A stretch of 64,000 bases of DNA. It comes from Pelagibacteraceae bacterium AG-359-E06. Its GTDB lineage: Bacteria; Pseudomonadota; Alphaproteobacteria; Pelagibacterales; Pelagibacteraceae. Below are positions 28,779 through 43,532 of this stretch, one piece after another. The stretch is from positions 1 through 64,000 of the forward strand of contig QCET01000002.1 of the NCBI GenBank assembly GCA_003280495.1. The letters run 5' to 3'. The first letter of the stretch is position 1; each line of letters starts with the position of its first letter. The notes below the pieces were generated by a model. The model was given only the letters and a program-made list of their open reading frames with translations. It searched no databases and was not told the DNA's origin. Position numbers and translations under genes: made by a program.

Positions 28779-29631
28779 AATTTTGGATCTTAAAAAAAAC
28801 TGTTGGATTGGGACCGGTGGTATTGCAAGCAATACTTTCTTTCCTGAAGACGAAAAAGATTTACACAACTACCTAAAAATAAAAAATAATAAAAAATTTT
28901 TTATTTTAGGAAATGGATCAAATATTCTTTTCAGAGACAAAGGATACTCAGGAAAAATAATTAAATTGGGGAAAGGGTTTAGAGGAATAAATTTTACGCA
29001 AGATAAAAAACATTTAATTTGTGGCGCAGCAACCTTAAAAAAAGAATTAAGCAATTTTGCCTTAAAAAACAATATTTCAGGTTTTGAGTTTTTATCATGC
29101 ATTCCTGGAAATTTAGCTGGAGGTGTGAAAATGAATGCTGGTTGTTTCGATAATAGTTTTTCAGATATAGTTTCTAAAGTAGTTGGATATAAATTTAACG
29201 GAATAAAAAAGACAATCTCTGCAAACAAAATTAAGTTTAGGTATCGAAGAACAAACATACCTAATGATTTCGTAATAACTAATATTATTTTCAAAATAAA
29301 AAAAAGTAATTACAATGTGATAAAAAAAAAGATGGATTTATATGTTAAGAAAAAAAGTATTTCACAACCAGAAAAAATAAAAACAAGTGGAAGTACTTTT
29401 AGAAATCCATCAGACAAGGTAAAAGCTTGGACTTTGATTAAAGGTGCAGGTTGTGATAAATTAAATTTTGAAGGAGCTAAATTTTCAGGTAAACATTCAA
29501 ATTTTTTAGATAATTCATCAAGCGCTTCGTCAAAAAATATTGAAAAATTAATTTCTTTAACAATTGAAAAAGTAAAAAACAAATATGATGTAAAATTAAA
29601 TTTAGAAATACAGGTTGTTGGTGATAAATAA
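28756..29631 (+). CDS. murB: UDP-N-acetylenolpyruvoylglucosamine reductase
   Basis: MurB is a FAD enzyme that reduces UDP-GlcNAc-enolpyruvate to UDP-MurNAc with NADPH. The 291-residue protein has the FAD-binding LGNGSNILFRDKGYSG, the substrate segment CIPGNLAGGVKMNAGCF, FRYRRTNIPND, and SGSTFRNP with the catalytic serine. The short length and the absence of an extra loop suggest a type II MurB, an inference. It overlaps murC upstream by 23 bases and ddl downstream by up to 17 bases. Confidence 0.95.
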   Translation: MLQKTKNRILDLKKNCWIGTGGIASNTFFPEDEKDLHNYLKIKNNKKFFILGNGSNILFRDKGYSGKIIKLGKGFRGINFTQDKKHLICGAATLKKELSNFALKNNISGFEFLSCIPGNLAGGVKMNAGCFDNSFSDIVSKVVGYKFNGIKKTISANKIKFRYRRTNIPNDFVITNIIFKIKKSNYNVIKKKMDLYVKKKSISQPEKIKTSGSTFRNPSDKVKAWTLIKGAGCDKLNFEGAKFSGKHSNFLDNSSSASSKNIEKLISLTIEKVKNKYDVKLNLEIQVVGDK

Positions 29632-30535
29632 AAAAAAAATTTTAATAGTCTTAGGCGGTATTTCAAAAGAAAGAGAAATTAGTAAACAAACAGGCCAAGC
29701 TTGTTTCAAGGCATTATTAAAAGAAGGGCTGAATGTGTCAAAATGTGATTTAAAAAGAAATTTTAAGAAAAGAATAAAATCTTATAATCCAGACATAATA
29801 TTAAATTGCTTACATGGTGAATTTGGTGAAGATGGTAAAGTACAAGCTATTTTTGAAAATCTTAAAATCCCATATACTCATTCTGGACCAAAATCCTCAA
29901 AAATTGCTATGAATAAATTATTATCAAAGCAAATTTTTAATAAAAACAAAATTTTAACTCCTGACTTCAAAATAATAAAAAGAATTAGTGATTTAAAAAA
30001 CAAAATTTCACTTAAAAAATTTGTAATTAAACCAATTAACGAGGGTTCAAGCGTTGATGTCTCAATATTTGATAAATTAAATAAAATTAGTAAAAAAAAA
30101 ATATTTAGTTTAATTAGAAAGTATAAGGTTTTATTGCAAGAAGAGTATATAGAAGGCAAAGAAGTACAAGCAGCAGTTTTGGTAAAAAAATCTATTGGTG
30201 CTATTGAAATTAAGCCTAAAAGAAAATTTTATGATTATAAAGCTAAATATAACTCAAAAGCTAAAACAAAGCATATTATGCCAGCTAATTTAAAAAAAAA
30301 TATTTACAAAAAGGTGAACCAAATTGCATTTAAGGCTCACAAATTAATTGGCTGCAGAGGTGTGACAAGGTCAGATTTTAGAGTTAAACCTAATGGTGAC
30401 ATTTTCATACTTGAAGTTAATACACAGCCAGGTATGACTAAACTTTCATTAGTTCCAGAAATTGCACAACATTATGGTTTAAGTTTTACAGAATTACTGT
30501 ATCGTTTACTAAAAGATGCATCAACCAAAAGGTAA
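29621..30535 (+). CDS. ddl: D-alanine-D-alanine ligase
   Basis: Ddl joins two D-Ala for peptidoglycan precursor synthesis using an ATP-grasp fold. No ATG is available near the N-terminus: TTG codons lie at 29615 and 29618, and GTG at 29621 is the best spaced from an AGG at 29612-29614, so I use it (304 residues). Motifs are ILIVLGGISKEREISKQTG, LNCLHGEFGEDGKVQ, FVIKPINEGSSVDVS, QEEYIEGKEV, CRGVTRSDFRV and FILEVNTQPGMT. A 10-A run occurs just after the start. ftsQ overlaps its end by 20 bases. Confidence 0.93.
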   Translation: MINKKKILIVLGGISKEREISKQTGQACFKALLKEGLNVSKCDLKRNFKKRIKSYNPDIILNCLHGEFGEDGKVQAIFENLKIPYTHSGPKSSKIAMNKLLSKQIFNKNKILTPDFKIIKRISDLKNKISLKKFVIKPINEGSSVDVSIFDKLNKISKKKIFSLIRKYKVLLQEEYIEGKEVQAAVLVKKSIGAIEIKPKRKFYDYKAKYNSKAKTKHIMPANLKKNIYKKVNQIAFKAHKLIGCRGVTRSDFRVKPNGDIFILEVNTQPGMTKLSLVPEIAQHYGLSFTELLYRLLKDASTKR

Positions 30536-31196
30536 AAAAAAAAGAATTATAATTTTAATACTCTTATTCTTTTTTTTAACAACCTATAATTATAATCAGA
30601 ATATAGTTTTTCCATTCTTTAAAATTGAGCAGATTGAATTTAGAGGCGATAATTTAATTGAGGAAAATATAAAAAACAAAATAATAAAGGAATTACAAAA
30701 TAAAAGTTTATTTTTTTTAAAAAAAAAAAATTTTAAAAATATACTATCAAATAGCAATTGGATTGAAAGTTTCAAAATAAAGAAATCATACCCAAATAAA
30801 ATTATAATTATTTTAAATGAACTCTTACCTGTTGCATTTTACTCAAATCAAGGAAATAATTATTTGATTAATTCCGAGTATATCAATTCTAATAAAATCT
30901 ATAGTGAAGAAAATAATAGTCTAATTAAAGTCTCAGGAAATTATAATAGTATTAAATTAAAAAAAATTTATCTTAATCTAAAATTATTTCCAGATTTAAA
31001 AAAAAATATATATGAAATAAAATATTTAAATTCTGAAAGGTGGGATATGTTTACCCAAAAAACCAAAATACAACTCGGAAGATACGATTTTGAGAAACAA
31101 TTTAAATATATTGAAATTATTTTAAGGAAAAATAATAATATAAAAATAATAGATATGAGAGTAAAAAATAGAATTGTTATAACTAAATATGAATAA
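30516..31196 (+). CDS. ftsQ: Cell division protein FtsQ
   Basis: FtsQ links early and late division proteins in the inner membrane. The 226-residue protein has one N-terminal membrane segment (about residues 8-26) and a periplasmic POTRA domain beginning FFKIEQIEFRGDNLIEENI. The IIIILNELLPVAFY strand and the FtsQ beta domain follow (SERWDMFTQKTKIQLGRYDF). It sits between ddl and ftsA as usual. An 8-T, 12-A run at 30711-30730 lies inside the gene. The C-terminal region is short and Ile/Asn-rich. Confidence 0.9.
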   Translation: MHQPKGKKKRIIILILLFFFLTTYNYNQNIVFPFFKIEQIEFRGDNLIEENIKNKIIKELQNKSLFFLKKKNFKNILSNSNWIESFKIKKSYPNKIIIILNELLPVAFYSNQGNNYLINSEYINSNKIYSEENNSLIKVSGNYNSIKLKKIYLNLKLFPDLKKNIYEIKYLNSERWDMFTQKTKIQLGRYDFEKQFKYIEIILRKNNNIKIIDMRVKNRIVITKYE

Positions 31197-32400
31197 TCAA
31201 TTAATAGGTGCACTAGATATTGGTACTTACAAAACAAAGTTTTTAATTTCATCACTAGATGATAAAAATTTTATTAAAATTCATTCAAAAAAAACTGTTC
31301 ATACACAGGGTATTAAAAAGGGCAATATCACAGATGTAGATAAATTAATTGATATTATTAATAGTTGTGTCGGTCAAGCAGAGGATGAAATTAAATCAGA
31401 AATTGAAAAAATCTATGTTTCATTAAACTCAATTAGATTTAATCACTGCAATTTTTGTCAGTCTAGGAATATCGGTTCATATGAAATTCAACATGATCAC
31501 GATGTTCAAAATATGATAAATAATGCAGTTAATATTTTTTATCTAACAAACAAAAATCAAAAAATTATTCACTTACTTAAGTCGTGTTTTAAACTTGATA
31601 AAAAAAATATTGTTGAAAATCCTGTAAAATTAAAAGCACATAGCCTTGAAACTGAGCTAGGTATTATATCTGTAGAAAAAAATTTTATTGAAAATTTAAA
31701 TAATGTTTTTGAGAAATGCCATTTAAATGTAGAAAAATTTATTTATTCACCATTCGCATCTTCAATTCTATCTGCTGATCAGGAGGAGTTTGAAAAAGGT
31801 TTTGTACATTTAGATTTTGGCCACGATAAAACTTCAGTAGCTATTTTTGATAAAGGTAACCTGATACATTCTTCTATTTTACCTGTAGGCTCTTGGCATA
31901 TCACAAGCGACATATCTAAAGCATTTAATCTAAATTATAATTTGGCTGAAAAAATAAAAGTTGATATTGGTCTTGTTTTTAATAAAGACGTTACCAATAC
32001 AAATCTGAAATTTAAAGATAAAGAAAATAATTTAGTACAGATATCTGAGGAAATGCTAAAGCAAGTAATTCAGTCTAGAGTAGATGAAATTTTGGAAATG
32101 ATAGAAAAAGAAATTCAATTTAGTAAAATTTTTAATAAAGGTTTTATAAAAATTATAATTTCAGGTGGAGGTTCCAATCTTAAAGGAATAAGTAAAAGAA
32201 TTAAAAAACTATTGAATTGTGATGTTACTTTTGCAAAACAATCTTTTCCAATTAAAAATACAGAATTTAATATTTTTTCAGACTATATGGTATGTTTAGG
32301 TGTCACTAAGCTTGTTTATTTTAATTTTAATAAAGAAATTTTGGGTTTTAAGAAAAGAAACAAAGGTTTTTTTAGAAAACTTTACGATATATTTTCATAG
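31189..32400 (+). CDS. ftsA: Cell division protein FtsA
   Basis: FtsA is the actin-like ATPase that tethers FtsZ to the membrane. The 403-residue protein has the phosphate-1 motif GALDIGTYKTKFLIS, a 1C-type subdomain (GNITDVDKLIDIINSCV), phosphate-2 VHLDFGHDKTSVAIF, and the adenosine-binding IIISGGGSNLKGISKRI. It ends with a basic amphipathic tail, RNKGFFRKLYDIFS, which is the expected membrane-targeting helix. It overlaps ftsQ by 8 bases. It is followed by lpxC, not by ftsZ, which has moved to the front of the cluster. Confidence 0.95.
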   Translation: MNNQLIGALDIGTYKTKFLISSLDDKNFIKIHSKKTVHTQGIKKGNITDVDKLIDIINSCVGQAEDEIKSEIEKIYVSLNSIRFNHCNFCQSRNIGSYEIQHDHDVQNMINNAVNIFYLTNKNQKIIHLLKSCFKLDKKNIVENPVKLKAHSLETELGIISVEKNFIENLNNVFEKCHLNVEKFIYSPFASSILSADQEEFEKGFVHLDFGHDKTSVAIFDKGNLIHSSILPVGSWHITSDISKAFNLNYNLAEKIKVDIGLVFNKDVTNTNLKFKDKENNLVQISEEMLKQVIQSRVDEILEMIEKEIQFSKIFNKGFIKIIISGGGSNLKGISKRIKKLLNCDVTFAKQSFPIKNTEFNIFSDYMVCLGVTKLVYFNFNKEILGFKKRNKGFFRKLYDIFS

Positions 32401-32461
32401 ATTTATAATTGGCAATAAAAGTTGTGTAGATTGGATATTTTTAATCTATTATTTAATCTTT

Positions 32462-33299
32462 GTGAATTCACAACAAAAAACAATTAAAAGAAGAATAGTT
32501 ATAGAAGGTATAGGTTTGCATACTGGATTAACATCAAAAATAGAATTATTGCCGTTAAAAGATAATCAGGGTGTAATTTTCGAAAATCTAAAGCTTGGTA
32601 CAAATTCTATTAAAGCTAATTGGAAAAATCTTTGTACAGCTAATCTTTGCACAAAAATAAAAAAAAAAAATTTCGAAATCAGTACTATTGAACATCTAAT
32701 GTTTTCTCTAAGTTCACTTGGTATTACTAATATAAAAATAAAAACGCATTCTAGCGAAATACCGATTATGGATGGTAGCTCTAAAATATTTATTGATGAA
32801 ATTTTAAATGCTGGACTGATAATACAAAAATCTAAATCAAAATTTCTAAAAATAAAAAAAAAAATTGAAATTAAAAATAATGGAAAATTGATTTCAATAT
32901 CTCCAAATAAATCAAATGATCTTGAGGTAAGTTTAAAGCTGAATTATAAGAACAAAATAATTGGTAATCAAGACTTTAAATATATACATTCTAATAGTCA
33001 TTATTTAAAAATTTATGATTGTAGAACATTTTGCTTGCAAGAGGATTTAGAAAAGGTTTTTGCAATGGGCCTTGGTAAAGGTGGTTCTTTAGATAACGCC
33101 ATAATTGTATCGGGTGAAAAAGTGTTAAACCAAGATGGTTTGCGTTATAAAGATGAATTTGTGAGACACAAAGTCTTAGACTGTGTTGGTGATTTATATT
33201 TAAGTGGATATAAAGTTATAGGAAAAATATATGGATATCAAAGTGGACACGAAATGACAGCTATGTTGTTAAAAGAGATTTTTAAAAAAAAAAGTAATT

Positions 33300-33313
<14 letters not shown>
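32462..33313 (+). CDS. lpxC: UDP-3-O-acyl-GlcNAc deacetylase
   Basis: LpxC catalyses the committed step of lipid A synthesis with a catalytic zinc. The open frame reaches back to 32300, but that extension overlaps ftsA by 101 bases and has no LpxC similarity. I take GTG at 32462, giving VNSQQKTIKRRIVIEGIGLHTG, the normal LpxC N-terminus, and a 283-residue protein. Zinc-ligand candidates are His in STIEHLMFSL and the His and Asp of FVRHKVLDCVGDL; the catalytic His is in YQSGHEMT. A 12-A run at 32659-32670 lies within the gene. bamD overlaps its 3' end by 14 bases. Confidence 0.94.
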
Positions 33314-37835
<4,522 letters not shown>

Positions 37836-37846
<11 letters not shown>

Positions 37847-40061
37847 TTAATTTCATAACAAACTTATCAATTACTTTTTTTTCACCATATTTTTTAAAGT
37901 TTATTAAAAGTTTGTTACCTTCTATATGAATGATTTTTCCTTCACCAAAGTCTTCATGTTTTACGCCTTCCCCAACTGTAAAGTTAGTAAAATTCTCGCA
38001 GAATGCAATAGATTTTACTCTTTCCTTATTTTCAATATTTTTTTTCATTCTCAACCAGCCAGGACTATTTTTGCTACTTGATACTTGAATTTCTTGGCTA
38101 AACTCAAAATCATTATTTTCATTTATCACATTATCTGTGATTTCAATAAATTCTTTATCTATCTCGTCTATAAATCTGGATGGCATTGATGGCATCCAAT
38201 CATCAACATTTTTGTTGCCAAAAAATTTTCTATTATTTGCAAACAACATAAACAAATTATTTTTTGCTCTGGTCATCGCAACATAGGCCAACCTTCTTTC
38301 CTCTTCTACAGCTGCATGCCCGTTATCATCGATTGATTTTTGATGTGGGAATAAACCTTCCTCTAATCCCGGTAAAAAAACTACTTCAAACTCTAAACCC
38401 TTAGCGGCATGGACAGTCATAATATTAATTTTATCTCCATCCCACTCTTCGTCCAAAGAAGTTTGTAAGGAAATATTTTCTAAGAATTCATCTAAATTAT
38501 CATAAACCTTCATTGATGATCTAAGCTCTTTTAAATTTTCTAATCTACTCTCAGCTTCTGGGCTTCTCTCATTTATTAACATCTGAGTATATCCAGACTC
38601 ATCTAATATTTTTTCCAACAGGCTAACGTGATCTATCTCACTAGAAATTTTTTTCCATGTTAAAATATTTTGCACAAAGTTATTTACATTAATTTCTGTT
38701 TTAGGTTTGAATATTTTATTATCAATCATATGTAAACTTGCATCAAATAATGATAATCTCTCCTTTCTTGCAACCTCATGAATTTTTTTAACGGAACTCT
38801 CTCCGATAGATCTTTTTGGTTGATTTATTATTCTTTCAAAGGCTAAATCGTCATTTGTATGTTTTATTAATCTTAAATAACTTACAGCGTCTTTGATTTC
38901 TGCCCTTTCGTAAAATTTGAGTCCACCAATAATTCTATAAGGCAAACCAATTCTAATAAATCTTTCTTCAAACTCTCTAGTTTGAAAAGCAGCACGGACT
39001 AAAATGGCTATATTATTAAGTTTTGTATTTTTTATTAATGTTTTTTCTATTTGGTCGGAAATAAAAATTGCTTCTTGTAGACCATCTGAAAATGACTGAA
39101 TTTGTACTTTATCTCCCTCACTAAATTCCGACCATAATTTTTTAGGATGACGACTGTCATTGTTTGAAATTAGAGATGAGGCTGCAGATAAAATATTTTT
39201 TGTTGACCTATAATTTTGCTCAAGTTTTATAATTTTTGTATTTTTAAAATTTTTTTCAAAATTTAGTATATTTTTTATTTCTGCCCCCCTCCAACTGTAA
39301 ATTGATTGATCATCATCTCCAACCACGCAAATATTTTTATTATCATTGACTAATAATTGTAACCAAAGATTTTGTATAAAATTTGTATCTTGGAATTCGT
39401 CTACTAAAATATATTTAAAATTATTTTGGTAAAATTTTCTAATTTTATCAAATTTTTGAAAGATTGTTACGCAGTGTAATATTAAATCACCAAAATCAAC
39501 ACAGTTCATCATTTTTAACTTTTCTTGATAAATTTTATAAATCTTCAAACTTATAGCCTTCTCAACCTCAGCTTTGTTGAGAGTTACATTACTAGGTACT
39601 AAACCTAAATTTTTCCATCGATCAATATTGTACAATATTTGTTTTGGTGGATTTTGTTTGATATCAATATTTTCAGCTTCTAAAATATTTCTAATAAGTT
39701 TAATTTGGTCCAATGTATCTATAATTGTAAAATTTGGTTTTAAGCCGACAGCTTCAGCGTGTTTTCTTAATATCTTATTGCTAAGAGAGTGAAAAGTTCC
39801 AAGCCATGGTACCGCATTAGATTTATTATTAATTAACTTAAGAACTCTCTCACGCATCTCGTTTGCAGCTTTATTAGTAAAAGTAACGCATAAAATTTGT
39901 TGTCCGAAACACTTTTTATTAAAGATTAAATTTGCTACTCGAGTCGTTAATACTTTAGTTTTTCCTGATCCTGCTCCAGCAAGAATTAACAACGGTCCCT
40001 CAAAATGACTAACAGCTGTTTTTTGTTGATTATTTAAAGAATTTAAATAATTGTTATCCAT
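37836..40061 (-). CDS. uvrD: UvrD/PcrA-type DNA helicase
   Basis: This is a superfamily 1A 3'-5' helicase for excision and mismatch repair. The 741-residue protein has the Walker A AGAGSGKT at residues 28-35, TFTNKAANEMRERV (motif Ia), VDEFQDTN (motif II), GDDDQSIYSWRGAEI (motif III), LEQNYRST (motif IV), and MTVHAAKGLEFEVVFLPGLEEGLFP with AYVAMTRAK (motifs V and VI). Domain order and length fit UvrD. pepP follows with an 11-base overlap. The 41-base gap upstream separates it from a divergent AsmA-like gene. Confidence 0.95.
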
Positions 40062-40102
40062 GACTATTCTTTATAACAAATATAAAAAAAAATAATAAAA
40101 TA

Positions 40103-41509
40103 ATGATTAAATTAATTAAAAAAAAAGCTCTCATAACTGTATTTTTTTTTTTATTAACGCTTTTAATTTATATTTTATCCCCATTATTTTTAAATTTGAA
40201 TAACTTTAAATTAAATTTTGAGGAAACTATTGGATCAAATTTAAATACACAAACAAGTATAAGTGGAGATATTAATTACAAATATTTTCCTCTACCATCA
40301 ATTTTGATAAAGGATATAGAGCTTGGCGAAGATATTGAAACCAAAAGTAGAATAGAAAGTACAACAATTAATATATATCCTCATAATTTACTTCTTAAAA
40401 AATTTAGTATTTCAAACATTGCTTTTAAAAATGGTCAATTCCCTATTAAAATTAATGAGATTAATGATCTAAAATCCTTCGGCGATTTTAAAATAAAAAT
40501 TAAATTTAGAAATATTAACATAAAATTAATACGTGATGATAAAATCTTAGTTATATCTAACAGCAATTCTAAAATTGATATCAAGAATTCAACTATAAAT
40601 AAAATTAAATTAGATGGAGTATACGAGGAAATACCGTTTTATTTATTTTTTAAAAAAAACAAATTAGAAATCAAAGCGAAGGAAATAAACTTAAAAACAA
40701 AAATAGTATTTGATCAAAATATCAATAAAGTAATTTTTTCATACGATGATAAATCGTTATTTCCTGGACTCGAGAATATTTTGGTTAAAGGCAAATTTAC
40801 TAATCAAAATAAAACTTTAATTTTTAAAAGTGCGAATATATCCTCAAAATTAATTAATGGTAAATTTGATTTTGAATACCAATACGGAAGTAATTATGTA
40901 CCAAAGATAAAACTCAATTTAGACACAACTAGAATAGACAAGATTCAAGCTGAAAAGCTGGTCTTATTTATGAAAGATGATATTTTTGAGTTAGCTAGAT
41001 TTTTTAATTTAAATTTAATTATTCAAATACCAAAGGCAAAGTTTAATAACAAAATTTTTAATAAAGTTTTTGTCGATTTACAATTTGTAGCTGGAGATAT
41101 TATTGTAAAAAAGTTTATTTTAAGTTCCTCATCTAACAAATTAGAAATTAAGGGTAAAATATTAAAATTTGGCAAAGATAAACTATTTTTTTATAAATCG
41201 AAATTTTCAACAAATAATTATGAAAAAATAATCAAAAATCTATCAATAAATAAAGAAATACAAAACAATATAGTCGATCAAAACATTTTTTCTGTAATTT
41301 CGTCTGGATACTTAAATTTAAATAAAGCAAAAATTTATATTGAGCAAAATGAAACAAATTACTTTACTATTACCGATCCTTACGTAGATAAGCAAATTAC
41401 TTACAAGGGAAACAAACTTGAAGATTTAAATAAAAGGTTTAATGAAAAAATATTGGAAGGAAAATTGATAAATTTTTTTAATTTGCCTAAATTTTTTGAA
41501 CTATATTAA
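40103..41509 (+). CDS. AsmA-like inner-membrane protein
   Basis: The 468-residue protein has an N-terminal membrane segment (residues 8-30) followed by a beta-rich region typical of AsmA-like proteins. Examples are TQTSISGDINYKYFPLPSILIKDIELG and the STTINIYPHNLLLKKFSISNIAFKNG block. AsmA-family proteins are thought to help phospholipid transport between membranes; that is family knowledge, not shown here. It lacks the extra C-terminal length of many AsmA proteins. It is divergent from uvrD by 41 bases and convergent with fumC. Confidence is moderate because the resemblance is mainly at the N-terminus. Confidence 0.68.
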   Translation: MIKLIKKKALITVFFFLLTLLIYILSPLFLNLNNFKLNFEETIGSNLNTQTSISGDINYKYFPLPSILIKDIELGEDIETKSRIESTTINIYPHNLLLKKFSISNIAFKNGQFPIKINEINDLKSFGDFKIKIKFRNINIKLIRDDKILVISNSNSKIDIKNSTINKIKLDGVYEEIPFYLFFKKNKLEIKAKEINLKTKIVFDQNINKVIFSYDDKSLFPGLENILVKGKFTNQNKTLIFKSANISSKLINGKFDFEYQYGSNYVPKIKLNLDTTRIDKIQAEKLVLFMKDDIFELARFFNLNLIIQIPKAKFNNKIFNKVFVDLQFVAGDIIVKKFILSSSSNKLEIKGKILKFGKDKLFFYKSKFSTNNYEKIIKNLSINKEIQNNIVDQNIFSVISSGYLNLNKAKIYIEQNETNYFTITDPYVDKQITYKGNKLEDLNKRFNEKILEGKLINFFNLPKFFELY

Positions 41510-41545
41510 CTTGGTCTAGTCATTTTTTTTGGATTCATTACTTTG

Positions 41546-42895
41546 TTAAACGTTTTTTTCCTCAATCAATCCACTTTTTAAAGCTTCAAATCTGAGTGTG
41601 GTTCCATTTTTATGCGCACTCTTTGCGATCTTACTTGCATTGTCGTAACCTATAATCGGAGATAACGCTGTAACAAGCATCAATGACTCTTTTAAATATT
41701 TATTTATCTTTTTCTTATCTGCTTTAATTCCATTTAGACAGCTGCTAATAAAACAATTTACAGAATCAGAGATAAGATCAATTGATTGAACTATGTTATG
41801 AATTATTAAAGGTTTGAACACATTGAGTTCAAAATGTCCATGTGATCCTGCCATAGTAATTCCATTATGATTTCCAATAACTTTCACACAAACCATTGTT
41901 ACCGCCTCACACTGAGTTGGATTTACTTTTCCCGGCATTATTGAAGAGCCCGGCTCATTTTCAGGTAATATTAATTCACCATATCCAGCTCTAGGACCTG
42001 ATCCTAAAAATCTAATGTCATTTGCAATTTTCATTAATGCCACTGCAGTTGTATTAAGGGTACCAGAAAAGTTAACTATTGAGTCATGCGCTGCTAAGGC
42101 TTCAAATTTATTTTTTGCTGTTTCGAAAGGTAATCGCGTAATTTTAGATATTTCTTTTGCTATTTTTTTATCCCATCCTTTTTTTGTATTTATTCCTGTC
42201 CCAACAGCAGTCCCGCCTTGTGCTAACGGATATATTTCCTTTAATGCTCTTTTAATTCTAGCAAGACATTTTGTAACTTGCATGTGATATCCTGAAAATT
42301 CTTGACCTAATGTTAATGGGGTAGCATCTTGTAAATGAGTTCTACCTATTTTTACGATATCTTTAAATTGATTAGCCTTTTTACCTAAGGTTTTTTCAAG
42401 TTTTGTTATGGCTGGTATTAATTTTTTATTTGCCATCATAGCAATTGATATATGCATTGCCGTAGGAAATGTATCGTTGGTTGATTGAGCTTTATTTACG
42501 TGATCGTTAGGATGAACTGGTTTTTTTGCACCCAATTTAGAACCTAATATCTCATTGGCTCTGTTTGCAATAACCTCATTTAAATTCATGTTGGTTTGTG
42601 TCCCCGAACCTGTTTGCCATACTACAAGTGGAAAATGTTCATCCAATTTACCAGAGATAACCTCATCTGCAGCCTTTATGATTGCTTTTGCAATTCTATT
42701 TTCCAAATCACCAAATTTCGCATTAGTAATAGCAGCAGCTTTTTTCACAATTGCCATAGAATGAATTTGCTCTATCGGAACTTTAAATTTGCCGATTTTA
42801 AAATTTTTTAATGATCTTTGAGTAGATGCACCCCAATATTTATCTGATGGAACTTTGATTTTCCCAAAACTATCGCTTTCTGTTCTAGACGCCAT
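41546..42895 (-). CDS. fumC: Class II fumarate hydratase
   Basis: FumC converts fumarate to malate in the TCA cycle without an iron-sulfur cluster. The 449-residue protein has the class II signatures: [43 protein letters not shown], and the family signature [13 protein letters not shown]. Length is normal for the family. The start ATG at 42895 is preceded by about 72 bases up to the small ORF. That gap contains a perfect 14-base palindrome, TAAAATCGATTTTA, 22 bases upstream of the start. Confidence 0.97.
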   Translation of the reverse strand: MASRTESDSFGKIKVPSDKYWGASTQRSLKNFKIGKFKVPIEQIHSMAIVKKAAAITNAKFGDLENRIAKAIIKAADEVISGKLDEHFPLVVWQTGSGTQTNMNLNEVIANRANEILGSKLGAKKPVHPNDHVNKAQSTNDTFPTAMHISIAMMANKKLIPAITKLEKTLGKKANQFKDIVKIGRTHLQDATPLTLGQEFSGYHMQVTKCLARIKRALKEIYPLAQGGTAVGTGINTKKGWDKKIAKEISKITRLPFETAKNKFEALAAHDSIVNFSGTLNTTAVALMKIANDIRFLGSGPRAGYGELILPENEPGSSIMPGKVNPTQCEAVTMVCVKVIGNHNGITMAGSHGHFELNVFKPLIIHNIVQSIDLISDSVNCFISSCLNGIKADKKKINKYLKESLMLVTALSPIIGYDNASKIAKSAHKNGTTLRFEALKSGLIEEKNV

Positions 42896-42967
42896 GTACC
42901 TTTAATATATATACATTAAAATCGATTTTACAATGAGGCCAGAATTTATGAAATAGGACTAAATTAC

Positions 42968-43120
42968 TTAGCCTTTAAAAATAACTAAATATATCATCAA
43001 TATGACAAGCAAGTTCGCCCCAAGAATTAGGGCCACACCTTTAGAAAAAAATCCTTCTTTTTTTTCAGATATTTCTATCGGATCAACTTCAGCAGGTCTT
43101 ACTAAGTTAACTTTTTTCAT
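42968..43120 (-). CDS. Small single-span membrane protein (50 aa)
   Basis: A complete reading frame of 50 codons is present: ATG at 43118-43120 and TAA at 42968-42970. The protein begins MKKVNLVRPAEVDPIEISEK, continues with a short charged GFFSK segment, then one strongly hydrophobic helix (about GVALILGANLLVILMIYLVIF) and a short KG end. It is a clean 'polar N-terminus plus one C-terminal span' design, consistent with a tail-anchored or small complex subunit. It is alone between fumC and the rhodanese gene, in the same direction. I do not recognise the family. Confidence 0.72.
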   Translation of the reverse strand: MKKVNLVRPAEVDPIEISEKKEGFFSKGVALILGANLLVILMIYLVIFKG

Positions 43121-43169
43121 ACTTTAATAGTTAATATTAAAATGTGACCAAGTCTTGATTAAAATTTGT

Positions 43170-43532
43170 TTATTTTTTTTCTATCCACTCTTTGTATCCA
43201 CCAGCCATATTTTTCACGTTTTTTAAGCCCATTTCTTTCATGGTTTTTGTGGATAAGGTGCTTTGACCACCGAGACCGCAGAATACAACATACTCTTTAT
43301 CAGGGTTATTTTTGAAGAACTGATTCTCTAGGGGACTACCCTCAGCTAAAAAGAATTCTAGCAAACCTCTTTCTAAATGAATAGCATTACCTATCGTTCC
43401 TTTTTCAAAAGAACTTTTATCCCTAACATCTATAAATTGAACATTTGGGTCATTTAATTTTTTCTTTGCATCTTCTACTGAAATATTTTCTATTTCATTA
43501 GAAACTTTCATTAAATCTTCAAATTTTTTCAT
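43170..43532 (-). CDS. Rhodanese-domain protein
   Basis: This 120-residue single-domain protein binds or transfers sulfur (sulfane or thiosulfate-derived). The open frame reaches 43589, but ATG at 43532 overlaps the peroxiredoxin stop as TAATG and is the natural coupled start. The domain has VQFIDVRDKSSFEKGTIGNAIHLERG and the active loop FCGLGGQS with Cys85, followed by the GGYKEWIEKK end. It is directly downstream of, and translationally coupled to, a 1-Cys peroxiredoxin, which suggests a sulfur or redox role. Confidence 0.9.
   Translation of the reverse strand: MKKFEDLMKVSNEIENISVEDAKKKLNDPNVQFIDVRDKSSFEKGTIGNAIHLERGLLEFFLAEGSPLENQFFKNNPDKEYVVFCGLGGQSTLSTKTMKEMGLKNVKNMAGGYKEWIEKK

Noticed and set aside
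32300..32461. An extended N-terminus for lpxC starting at 32300
   Set aside because: The extension overlaps ftsA by 101 bases in another frame and has no resemblance to LpxC, while GTG at 32462 gives the normal N-terminus.
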